32,717 bases of DNA from Zygnema cylindricum. Taxonomy: Eukaryota > Streptophyta > Zygnematophyceae > Zygnematales > Zygnemataceae. A program made the translations under genes and the position numbers. The stretch's first letter is position 1; each line of letters starts with the position of its first letter. The notes below the pieces were generated by a model. It saw only the letters and a program-made list of their open reading frames with translations, was not told the origin of the DNA and ran no database searches. The stretch lies in the NCBI GenBank assembly GCA_037447655.1, contig JBBHKE010000870.1, positions 1-32,717 on the forward strand. Direction: 5' to 3'. Below are positions 1 to 8,840 of the stretch, one piece after another.

Positions 1-75
1 CCGTAAATATCTCCCACCAGCATATCCACTTTTGTGGAGTCGCCGCGAGAAGCGAGAGAAATGGCCTCGTCGAAA
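1..75 (-). CDS. PanK exon 7, cut by window edge
   Basis: Acceptor ATTTTCCAG|TTTCG. Codes SFDEAISLASRGDST through GDIYG, the conserved segment following the LLTGC region. Continues beyond base 1. Confidence 0.9.
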
Positions 76-1264
76 CTGGAAAATAAAATAAAGTAGAATA
101 AAATAATTAATTAATTAATTAAATAAATAAATAAATGAATGAATGAATGAATGAATAAATAAATAAATAAACGAATAAATGAATGAATAAAAAAATAAAC
201 GAATAGATAAACAAATAAATAAAAATAAATAAATGAAAAATAGAAAAGAAAAAAATGAAAAATAGAATAAGCATAAAGGACAGGGAAAAAGAAAAAGTAC
301 AAGTAGAAGAAAAAGGAGGAAAAAAGGAAAAAAAAATAAGACCCGACAGAAGAAATGAATACATAATTTTTCTTTTGAGGAAAAAAAAGAAGAGCAATCG
401 TGCAGGAAAATTGTGTACAGATAAACGAAGAAAATGAGTAAAAAAAATAAAAAATAATAAAATTACTGATAATAAAAACAATAATAATAAAATTGCAAAG
501 ATTGAAGGGACGTATTGAAAAGTGAAAAATGGCCAAAAAAGTAAATCACCTTTGACAGCCGGTGAGTAAGGAAGTGAGTCCCAAAAATGTGCTTCAAAAA
601 TTAATCCCCAAAACCCCAAAACCAAAAAAAGAGATTTAGAAAACTGAAAGAAATACGACACGAAAAAAATTAAAACTGAAAAAAAATAAAAAAATCAGAA
701 ATCAGAAACCCGAAACCAGAAACCGAAACACGGAACCCGGAAACTGAAAAACGGAAAACGGAAGACAGAAAATCGAAAACGGAAGACAGAAAACTGAAAA
801 CGGAAAATGAAAAATGGATAAACCCAAAAAAAAAAACGGAAAACATAGAAACTCACCTTCCTCCCAAACTTGAACCTCCCACTCTTTCAAATTTGTCGGC
901 CGAATCAACTCTCAAAAAACTCACACCGGAACCAATGTTTGCCTAAAAATAAAGGAGAAAAAAACGAAACAATAATTTTCACTTAATAGAGTTTTCAAGA
1001 CTTGAAATTAGTCAACAACTTGTAGTATGTTTTTGTATTTTAGTGTTACATTCTTATAAGATTTTGGCATTTTCCCTGTTGAGTTTCCATAAAATTTTCT
1101 GATTTTTTCTAATATTCAGTTTTTTATTTTGGACCTACCGATAATCGATAAACTGATCGATATATAACATCTCTTTTTGTCTCTCTGTCCTCTCTCTCCC
1201 TTCCTCTCTCGCTCTTCCTCTCCCTCTCTCCCCTTTCCTTCCTCTCCCTTCCGTATAGATTGTA

Positions 1265-1336
<72 letters not shown>

Positions 1337-2846
1337 CAAGACATGCTATCTATCAAAAAACAATAATTTTTCTTTACATGTCTTTGGACTGACAAAAAAG
1401 ACTGAAACACAAAATGTCCGTAAATTTCCATCTTTTATAAGCAAATACAGAATCAATAAGCAAATAATCAGTATATATTTGAAAAAGCTTTATTTGTATT
1501 AATCTCTGTTTGATTACTTAAATCAATACAACCTAATTTACTAAGTTCTGATGCGAGACCAGCTTTTTGCCGAAAACATGGATATTAAACTAGAAATTAG
1601 TAATAAATACACCAAAAATTTCCACATTCGGAAACCGCTATACATCATGATCTTTAATTCACTACGACAACTTTGTAAAAATGAAAAACACTGTATTTTC
1701 AAACTTGTGAAACTGCCCCAACTCCGAAAAGGTATTAATTCTCGATTTTTTCGAGGTACAATTTTTGTTGATCTGACGTTTTCCCCTGTACTACAACGCC
1801 CTCCTCTCTCCCTCTTTTCCCTCTCCCTCTCCCTCTTTGGTCCTGTTTACGTGAATCTGATGGTTGGGGACTTCCCTGTAATTTTCCAGGTCGTACTTTG
1901 CATAGCACAAAGCACAAAAGTACAAAAGTACCTCAGATTACCCATCAACCATACCTAACTATATAATGAAATCTTTCTATAACTATTACTGCATAATATT
2001 ATAATTACACCTAACTGTACCGCCTATAGTTAAATTGACAGTCAAACAACACCCCATAACTATCAATAATAATAATGATTATTAATTTTATATATCGATA
2101 ATGATAACTGTCATATCGTCCTTCAAAAAAAGAAAAAAAGAAAAAGAAAAAAAAAAAAGAGGAAAAAGAAAACAGAAAAGAGAAAAACAAGAAAAATGTA
2201 AAAAAAAAGGGGGTAACTCACCACTAAGTATGGGTACAAAGGCTCTCCATCTTTCAAAACAGCTTTTCCTTTTCCTGTACTCCTCCGCCCTCCTCTCTCT
2301 CCCTCCCTCTCCCTCTCTCTCTCCCTTTCCCTCTCCCTCTCTCTTTCCCTCTCCTCTCTCCCTTTCCCTCTCCCTCTCTGTCCTTCGTTTTCAGACTGCC
2401 AGCACTCAGTTCTCTCTCCCTCTCCTTCTCCCTCCTCTCCCTTCTTCCAGTCCACTCCTTTCTCTCCCTCTCCCCCCTCTATGTTCACTGAAACTGGACT
2501 CGAGCACGAACTCTCATCTGAACAATCGATTTCCTCTCCCTCTCCCACTCCCTCTCCGCTTATCCTCCCTCTCCTGCTCTCCCCTCCCTCTCCCTCGTCA
2601 CTACTACTATTATCCGGGGAAGTCCAGGGCTTCTGGATAGCGCCTCCCTCATAAGAAGACAAAAGATACTCGAAGCAATCATCGCTGGCTAGCCGGGCGA
2701 GAAAGTCGATTCCTCGGACGAGACTGAGGGGGGAGACGGATAGGGAGAGAGGGAGAGGGAGAGAGAAATGAAGGTTAGTTTTGGGTCTGGGAGTTGGGCG
2801 AGAAGGTCGATGACTGAGGGGAGAGGGAGAGGGAGAGAGAGGAAGA

Positions 2847-2879
<33 letters not shown>

Positions 2880-5800
2880 AATTAAGCTTAGTTTGGGGTC
2901 TGGGGGCCGGGCGAGAAAGTCGACCCTCAGACAAGACGGAAGAGGGAGAGGAAGAGGGAGAGGGAGAGAGAGCAAGCGCGAGGGAGAGGGAGAGGGAGAG
3001 GGGAGAGCTAGAACGAGAGGAAGTGAGATGTCAAGGCTAGTTTTGGCTTTGAGTTCTGAATGTGTCCCTCCCTCCCTCCCCAATTCCTCTCTTCCTCTCC
3101 CTCTTCTTCCCTCCTTATCTGTCCCTCCCTCTTTGTCTGGGGTGTCAATGTGTCTCTCCCCCTCTCCCTCCCCAATCCTTTTCTCCTCCTCCCTCCCTCT
3201 CCCTCCCTCTCCCCCTCTCCCTCTTCTTCCCTCTCTCCCTTTCTCTCCCTCCCTTTTTGTCTCTCTCCAAACTCCTAAATCCCACCTCCCTCCCTCCCCC
3301 TTTCTCTCCCTCCCTGTACCCCCGAAAACCCGAAATCTCACTTGCCACTCCCCTCCTCTCTCTCTCTCCCGCTCTCCTTTTCTCCCTCCCTCTTCCTCTC
3401 ACTCCCTCTCCCTCTCCCTCCCTCTCTCCCCCCCCCCCCCCCACCTGGTCAGTTCGTCGGCTCTGTGGAGATTCAATCCGGCGATTTCCAAAAATTGATC
3501 CCCAAATTTTCGGGCCCCGCCCCTATTTTTCAAACATCAAATAAAATAAAATTAAATTAAATTAAATAGTGAATAATTCACTTTTTATGATACCTGGTAT
3601 TTTGGACGTACTCGTTTTTACGGTGTCCTTAGGGTTAGATGTTTTCTTTCTCTTCCTTTTTTTTTCCTTGTCTTTTTTTTTTCGCTTATCGTTTTTTTTT
3701 TTTTTTTTTTTGATTTTTTTTTTTATTTTTTTTTCTTTTATTTCAAAAAAATGTAAAAAAAAAAAAAAAAGAGTGGATTATTATACCAGAGTGGATTAGT
3801 GATACATTCTTATTTTAAATATTCCGTACAGGAAATAGTGTGGATGGTAAGAGTAGTGTGGTTATAATACTCTATATTCTTTTCAAAATCATATGACCGT
3901 TTCTATTTTCCGTTTCCGTTTCCGTTATAGATTTTCTGTCGGATTCCGTCTCTGTTTAAGTCTTCGTCTACAGTTTCCGGGTTATACTTTTCCCTTTCGT
4001 TTTTGATTTTGAGTTTCTGTGGAAATTTCTCTTCCATTTCCAGATACAGTTACAGTTTCAGTTTTAGTTTCTTTCAATTTTGAATTTTATTTTCAATTTT
4101 TAAATTTATTTCTAATTTTGCTTGTTTGGGTTTCAATTCCTGTTGGCTTTTCAGTTTCAGTTTCGGTTCTAGTTTCATTTCTAGTTTCAGTTTTTCAGAT
4201 TCACTTTTTGGTAACATAATTTCGGTTACAGTGCCAGAAGAAAAACAACAAAAAAATAGAAAACAATTTCAATTAACAATTTACGTTACCATTTTAGTTA
4301 ACAAATTCAATTAACGATGTCAGTTAACAATTTCAGTAAACAATAACGACTAACAACTTCACTTATCAACCTCAGTTAACATTTTACGGTTTCCGATAAC
4401 GTTTCAGTTAACCAGTTCCGGAAAAAAATTCAGTTAACACCTTCCATTACCAGTGTGAGTTAAACAATTTCATTTAACAATTTCAGTTAACAATTTTTTG
4501 TTACGTTTTCCGATAACGATTTTGATCACCGATTTCGGCTACAGTTTCAGGAAATATTTTTAGTTTACTAGTTACTAGTTTCAGTTTCAGTTTCAGTTTT
4601 CCGTACCCCGTTGCACCGATTGCTCGATTTCCCGTCACAAGCGAATGCTCTTTCGTTAAATTCAAAAATTCCTCCATCCGCCACGTTTCTGAAATTAAAA
4701 TTGAAAAGTTAAAATAGAAAAAAACAATAACAATAATAAAAAAAAGGTTAGGTTGAGTTAGGTTAGGTTAGTTTAAGATTGGTCAGGTTCGTTAATTGGT
4801 TGGTTGGTTGGTTAAAAAAAGGTTACAAAGGTTAAAAAGGTTCGAAAAAAAGAGTTTAAAAAAAAAAAATGAAACAGCGAATCTTTGAAAAATGAAAATA
4901 AAATATGGATGAGAAGAAGTTTGGAAAATATGTTGGCAAAATAAGCGGAATAGGAAGGTTTTTAACACTAACGAGAGAGAGAGAGAGGGGACAGGGAGAG
5001 GCGAGTGAGAGAGAGAGAGGGCACAGGGAGAGGCAGAGGGAGAAGGAGAGGGAGAGGGAGAGGGAGTGGGAGAGGGAGAGGGAGAGAGTGAGGGAGAGAG
5101 TGAGGGAGAGCCAGAAAGGGAGAGCGAGAAGAGGAGAGCAAGAGAAAAAGGTATAGGAGAAAGAGAAAGAGAGCCGAAGCAAGGAGATGAGGGCAAAGGG
5201 GAGGGGAGGAAACAACGGAAACTGGAGAGAAGCAAAAAAAGAGGAAGGAAAGGATAACGAGGAAAAGTCAAATTTGTGTTTCAAGAAGATATATTTTTTT
5301 CTGAAATCCCATTTAGGTATCTTTGAAAATCTACATCGGGATTCTTATTCCAAATGCTCCCCTATTCTAAATAAAAAATCTTTCAACTATTGTATAAACG
5401 ATAGTTTCTAAACAACAATTCAAGATATTGCTTATTTTTTGCAACAATTAAACAAACAAAAATATACATTATGAAAATTTTCTCAGTAAAACACAAAAAA
5501 AAACAAAACTAATCCAATCTAAACCGAAAAACTTAAAAACATTTTGAACAAACAAAAACTCACTCCATACGAGCATTCCTTAAAAACTAGAAAGATAAAG
5601 AAAAAAAAAAAGCATGAACAAAATCATTACCGAATCTTTTAAAATAAAGAGTTCCTCTCCCCTTCAATTCAATCGGTTCGTGACTCGACTCCCAAATTTT
5701 TTTCGCACGATTTTTTGAATTTTCTGTCGAAATTGACGATTCACAAGAGGAACATTTTTTGGATTGCGCATGTCTAGAAAAATTATGCATTTTATTACTT

Positions 5801-6507
5801 TCCTTTACAAATTTGGGGGATTCCGAAGCATTTTTCGACAAATGTCTACCGTTTTCATTGTCCAAAAAATTAAATTTCTCACGAGATTCATCGCCATTTT
5901 GAATCCCATTTTGATTTCCATTTTGATTTCCATTTTGATTTCCATTTTGATTCCCATTTTGATTTCCATTTTGATTCCCAATTTTATTTCCCATTCTTCT
6001 TTCATTTTGACTTTCAATTGGGGTTTCTCTCACACAATGTCTACCGCCACTCGTCACAAGCTCCTCCTCATCCGTACAAGCTATTTTGTCTTTTTCCCAA
6101 AATTTATCCAAGGAATTTCTATAAGGCTCAAAGTACACAAGTTTGCAAAGAGTCCCTCCGATATCGAGTCCGAAACGGGCCAATGAGGAGGTTCCTTCCC
6201 ATTTAATTGGGTCTAAATGGGGTAAACCTTTACTTATGTTTTCATTACTATTAGTATTAATAACATTACTACTATTGTTAACATTGTTAACATTGTTAAC
6301 ATTGTTACTATTGTCACTATTATAATTAGAACTATTAATAGTCGTCGTATTTTCCGGAGTCAAAATATTTTGACAGGTGGGGCATCTGTTGCAGTCAGGT
6401 GAAACCAACAGAGAATCACCTGAAAAGGGAAAAGAGGGTTTTTGAGATCCTAATGGGGTTTCTTTGAAAGGGGGGGGAGAGGGAGGGAAGGAACCTAAGC
6501 TTCCCAT
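1..6507 (-). CDS. Pantothenate kinase (type II/eukaryotic PanK), multi-exon, 3' end beyond left edge
   Basis: Enzyme of the first step of coenzyme A synthesis: ATP-dependent phosphorylation of pantothenate. Spliced model on the minus strand: 6507-5631, 4688-4607, 3522-3445, 2723-2222, 942-857, 591-550, 75-<1 (1742 nt, about 580 residues so far). All junctions are GT-AG and all phases agree. Motifs in order: LDIGGTLCKLVYFEP (ATP-binding fold, residues 114-128), GRGTLYFKRFE, GATGGGARKF, LHRADELTSLVRG, LYPYLVANIGSGVS, FERVGGSSLGG, TFLGLTSLLTGC, SFDEAISLASRGDST and GDIYG. By alignment to human PANK3 as I remember it, the catalytic Glu (in ADEL), the Ser of IGSG and the Arg of ERVGG are kept, so an active enzyme is expected. 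Oddities: a long Asn/Gly-rich N-terminal region and a large Glu/Arg/Gly insert in exon 5. Plants often have a PanK-DUF89 fusion; the missing 3' end leaves that open. Paralogue not assignable. Confidence 0.93.
100..240. repeat. AATA/AATG tetranucleotide tract
   Basis: Imperfect (AAATA/GAATGAAT) units in the PanK intron after exon 6. The stretch to 540 is A-rich with nothing else recognised. Confidence 0.8.
550..591 (-). CDS. PanK exon 6 (42 nt)
   Basis: Small exon, acceptor TTTTGAAG|CACATT, donor CAAAG|GTGATT. Codes TFLGLTSLLTGCQ and joins exon 5 as LGGSTFLGL, where the family has LGGGTFLGL. The acceptor lacks a long pyrimidine tract, but phase and homology fit exactly. Confidence 0.88.
690..835. 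repeat. Degenerate GAAAACGGAA tandem
   Basis: Runs of CAGAAACCCGAAACCAG and AAAACGGAAGACAGAAAA in the PanK intron between exons 5 and 6. On the coding strand this reads TTTTCCGTTTTC, a pyrimidine-rich stretch. Confidence 0.75.
857..942 (-). CDS. PanK exon 5: IGSG motif
   Basis: Acceptor TTTTTAG|GCAAAC, donor GGAAG|GTGAGT. Codes ANIGSGVSFLRVDSADKF followed by ERVGGSSLGG. The Ser of IGSG and the Arg of ERVGG correspond to pantothenate-binding residues of the family. Confidence 0.93.
943..2221. other. PanK intron, 1.3 kb
   Basis: Holds the (TA)n tract, CT tracts (1165-1255, 1795-1845) and an A/G-rich run (2125-2210). The rest is AT-rich with no recognised exon. Confidence 0.7.
1266..1334. repeat. 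(TA)n microsatellite
   Basis: About 34 uninterrupted TA units, preceded by a CT-rich tract (1165-1255). It lies in the long PanK intron between exons 4 and 5. Confidence 0.97.
2222..2723 (-). CDS. PanK exon 4 with in-frame purine-tract insert
   Basis: Acceptor CCCCCCTCAG|TCTCG, donor TTAGTG|GTGAGT. It begins SLVRGIDFLARLASDDCFEY and ends KDGEPLYPYLV, both conserved PanK segments. Between them about 110 extra residues rich in Glu, Gly and Arg are read from a GAGAGG-type tract, with islands such as EEIDCSDESSCSSPVSV. All 502 nt are open in one frame with both ends in phase, and no good donor was seen inside, so one exon is the simplest model. An alternative is a cryptic intron across the purine tract ending at GTACAG near 2268. 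Confidence 0.78.
2690..3045. repeat. Three tandem copies of the PanK intron 3/exon 4 junction with GA tracts
   Basis: Unit: GGGCGAGAAAGTCGA, a GA tract, then TAGTTTTGGGTCTGGG. The copies start at about 2694, 2797 and 2907. The first contains the real 5' end of exon 4 (read on minus: IDFLARLA); the others keep IDLLAQL and VDFLARP in the same frame, and the second also keeps a CCCCTCAG acceptor. Confidence 0.75.
3060..3442. repeat. CT-rich tract ending in a C run
   Basis: Pyrimidine-rich on plus, so purine-rich on the PanK coding strand, filling the intron just after the exon 3 donor. It ends in 15 C at 3428-3442. Confidence 0.85.
3445..3522 (-). CDS. PanK exon 3: GGGA motif and catalytic Glu
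   Basis: Acceptor AAATAG|GGGCG, donor ACCAG|GTGGGG. Codes GGARKFGDQFLEIAGLNL followed by HRADELT. The Glu of ADEL matches the catalytic Glu of animal PanKs. The donor is followed immediately by a 15-nt G run on the coding strand (C run at 3428-3442 on plus). Confidence 0.9.
3523..4606. repeat. PanK intron of degenerate TTTCAGTT / CAGTTAACAATTT repeats
   Basis: T-rich run (3650-3760), then about 700 bp of short units: CCGTTTCCGTTTCCG, CAGTTTCAGTTTC and AGTTAACAATTTCAGTTAAC. No exon seen. Confidence 0.75.
4607..4688 (-). CDS. PanK exon 2
   Basis: Acceptor TTTCAG|AAACG, donor ACGGG|GTACGG, phase 1 to phase 2. Codes TWRMEEFLNLTKEHS through AIGAT, joining exon 1 as KRFETWRMEEFL (family: VKFET...). 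Leads directly into the GATGGGA motif completed by the next exon. Confidence 0.9.
4689..5630. other. PanK intron 1 with GGTTA and GA tracts
   Basis: GGTTAGGTTAGGTT / TTGGTTGGTTGG at 4745-4815 and a GA tract at 4972-5190. A 23-nt open piece at 5564-5586 is flanked by TCTAG and GTGAGT but is not needed for the coding model. Confidence 0.6.
5631..6507 (-). CDS. PanK exon 1 (as numbered here): N-terminal low-complexity region and ATP-binding motif
   Basis: Codes residues 1-292. A CNRCPTCQ cluster lies at 39-46, an Asn-rich tract at 58-90, LDIGGTLCKLVYFEP at 114-128, NQNG tandem repeats at about 177-206, and GRGTLYFKRF at 283-292. The donor is TTCG|GTAATG. Just upstream, TTCTTCCCACAG|AAATCC after a CT tract (6515-6590) looks like a 3' splice site, so the ATG at 6505-6507 is probably in a second exon with a 5' UTR intron before it. 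The start is therefore the first in-frame Met after that site, not proven. The linker between the phosphate-binding motif and GTLYF is about 155 residues, roughly three times that of animal PanKs. Confidence 0.85.
5892..5992. repeat. 12-bp coding tandem repeat (NQNG units)
   Basis: TTTTGATTTCCA units on plus, seven or so, encoding NQNG on minus inside PanK exon 1. A second short coding tandem of AACATTGTT (6270-6305) encodes the NNV repeats. Confidence 0.9.
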
Positions 6508-7893
6508 TGGATTTCTGTGGGAAGAATGGAGGGAGAGAGAGAGAGAGAGAGAGAGGGAAAGGGAGAGAGAGAGAGGGAGAGAGAGAGTGATACTATTGGG
6601 TGAAGCCCTTTTTTTTGTGAAACAAGAAAGAGGACACCATTTTTAAATGGAAATGAGGTGCGATGGAAAAAATCGCCAAAATAAAAACGGAGTTGAAAAT
6701 TCGGTTTAATTCCATACGTTTAAGTTCGGCCGGATCGCCGCTTCTTTAAAAGGAAACAAATAAAATGAAGAGAGGGAGAGAAAAGAGAGGGAGAGAAAGA
6801 GAAAGAAAGAGAAAAAGCAAGAAAAATGTTGGTGTAAAGAGGTGTAACTGGGAAGTAAAGAAATAAAGGACGGAGGTTTCAAGTACAAATTGCATTTGCT
6901 CCGTTTAATTCCATTTGTACTTTAACTCCGTAAAGTAGAACGGTTTTTTTGTGTTTCGTCGCAGTTAAAATTCCGGTATGCCAAAAAATATTACGGTTTC
7001 CTTGTGCGCTAGTTACGTTAAAGAACAGGAGCGCCTTCGAACTTAAGCAGTTTCACCGTTTCAGGTACATCAAAGTACATTTCTAGGTTTTTTTAGGGTT
7101 AACAATAAAGTTCTATGTATTTTTTATTTTTTTTTATCAGTTTTTGACCTGAGACCACGTCACATGCCACATTACGTGAATTCATTAACTGAATATTTTT
7201 CGCCGTTATTAGTGACTACTTAACTGTCATAGAACGTTACGCTTTGAAGCAGTTTTGACGGCTGAAATCAACGCCCGCATTAATATCAGGTAGTACGGAT
7301 AAGGCTTCACTGGGCCCTTGGTTTCAGCAGACGGTACGACTGACATATCGTCTGCCACGTAGCATTTTTTGTCGTGGAATAAAAACGACGCGCTCTCCGT
7401 GACTGCTGAAACATCATATCCAATCAGCTTAGAGGATTTCGATGACCTATAGTTCCTCTGGTCCTCCCGCGTGTAGCGGACGGTAGCGATTCGATACGCG
7501 GACGGGGGATCGGACCATTTCAGCCTTTGAGGTATGTGGCGAACCGGAGGATCGAGTCAGATACGCCAGGCTGGCAATAGTGAGCCCATATCCTGCCACG
7601 TGTTTCGAACCGACTGACAGGCCGCCAAGTCAGCATGTTTGCGTTAAGCGGGAGAAGAAAAGTAGGAAGCCTGTGGATGGAAAAAGTTTGTGTGGGCGGT
7701 AGCGGATAGGCAGTCCACGTCAAGTACGGCCGAATCTTCGATTTGTATCCAATCATAAAGTGCAGACATTATTTGGATTATCGTACGCTATATAACTACG
7801 GAGACACATGTACGATTTGTAGCTTACGTACGAAAAAATAGAAAAATGTACGTTTTTTACAAAATAGTACATTTTAATGAGAGGACAGTACAG
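6508..7893. other. PanK upstream region
   Basis: GA tract at 6530-6590 (CT on the gene strand, before a likely acceptor), a second GA-rich run at 6765-6830, then unique sequence of mixed composition. No gene recognised. A small inverted pair GTTTCAGCAG / CTGCTGAAAC sits at 7321-7411. Confidence 0.5.
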
Positions 7894-8437
7894 TACACCG
7901 CCAATCGCTATTAGCGTGTAGGTTTCATTAGCGTATACAAATAATTACCGTGGTGTACGCTATTTAAGAATTTGAAAATTTTGGAGAAAATCATACATTC
8001 TAATTGTTTGATTATGGTAATTTGGATCTTTGAAAAAAAAAATGTCGGTCGCAAACATGCTTACACTAATATAGGTATCCGTACAAAATCTGACAAATCG
8101 TACACAAATCGTACATTCACACGGTCGAAACGCGGCTGTCGGACGAATATGTGCGAGCGGGATTTTTTACGACCTGGTTTTTTTTCCTTTTTAGAACGCA
8201 CATTCTCATGCGTCCGCGGTTACTAAAACTAATTTATTGTAATTTTTAACTTAAAAAGGTACATTTATGTACGGTCTGACACTGACCGTACACCACTCTA
8301 TTTAAGAGACAACGTACTGAATATAACCCTAAATAGAATAAAGAAAAAAATAGAATAAACTACGCTATTTGAGAATAAAACAAAAAAAAAGCGGGACGGG
8401 ATTAGCGTACACAACGCTAATAGCGATTGGCGGTGTA
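7894..8437 (+). mobile_element. MITE family A, long copy 1 (about 544 bp)
   Basis: Terminal inverted repeats: TACACCGCCAATCGCTATTA on the left and its complement ending GATTGGCGGTGTA on the right. TA at both ends suits a TA target site. No transposase. An inverted, nearly identical copy lies at 13849-14381. The right end abuts another family member. Confidence 0.85.
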
Positions 8438-8663
8438 CACCGTGAATCGTTATTAGGGTTAATGTTTTTTTCGTCTCTTTAAACATCTTTTCTCCGTACA
8501 TACATGTCGGTTATTAGATCCGACGGTTGCGATGGAAAGGTAAGATTCTCAGCTTCCGATTGACCGTCTCAAAATGAAAATCCGACAAGTGTGTACGGAG
8601 AATATATGTTTTAACTTTTAAGTGGCAAAAAAATTATCAGCACTAATAACGATAGGCGGTGTA
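8436..8663 (+). mobile_element. MITE family A, short copy (228 bp)
   Basis: TACACCGTGAATCGTTATTA at the left and AATAACGATAGGCGGTGTA at the right. The inner halves are complementary too (CTCCGTACATACATGTCGG against CCGACAAGTGTGTACGGAG), so it can fold into one long hairpin. It shares its first TA with the end of the long copy before it. Confidence 0.8.
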
Positions 8664-8840
8664 CTTTACAGCACGAATCGCACTTGCCGTCAACGTTTTT
8701 TTGCCACAACAAACATCTTTCTCCGTGCACACTTGAAGCATTTTGAATCTGACGGTTCATATTGAAAAGCAATATCGTACGGTCGTACCTTTCGGGATTG
8801 AAGTTGCTGAAACGGGAATCCCTGTGCACGAAGAAAAAAT
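8664..8840 (+). mobile_element. Partial MITE family A relative
   Basis: Keeps the internal pattern of the short copies (GAATCGCACTTG, AACATCTTTCTCCGTGCACACTT, TCTGACGGTT) but no clear right terminus. Probably truncated and diverged. Confidence 0.45.

Noticed and set aside
1735-1917. Minus-strand frame as a PanK exon
   Set aside because: No similarity to PanK; exon 5 joins exon 4 in phase without it.
4745-4815. GGTTAGGTTAGGTT run as interstitial telomere
   Set aside because: Irregular, turns into TTGGTTGG, and is not the plant TTTAGGG unit. Treated as simple repeat.
5564-5586. 23-nt PanK microexon with TCTAG and GTGAGT edges
   Set aside because: Joining exon 1 directly to 4688 gives the conserved KRFETW junction in phase, so the microexon is not needed.
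7972-8226. 85-residue ORF shared by 7972-8226 and 14049-14324
   Set aside because: Lies wholly inside the two MITE copies, and is shared because the elements are copies. No known domain.
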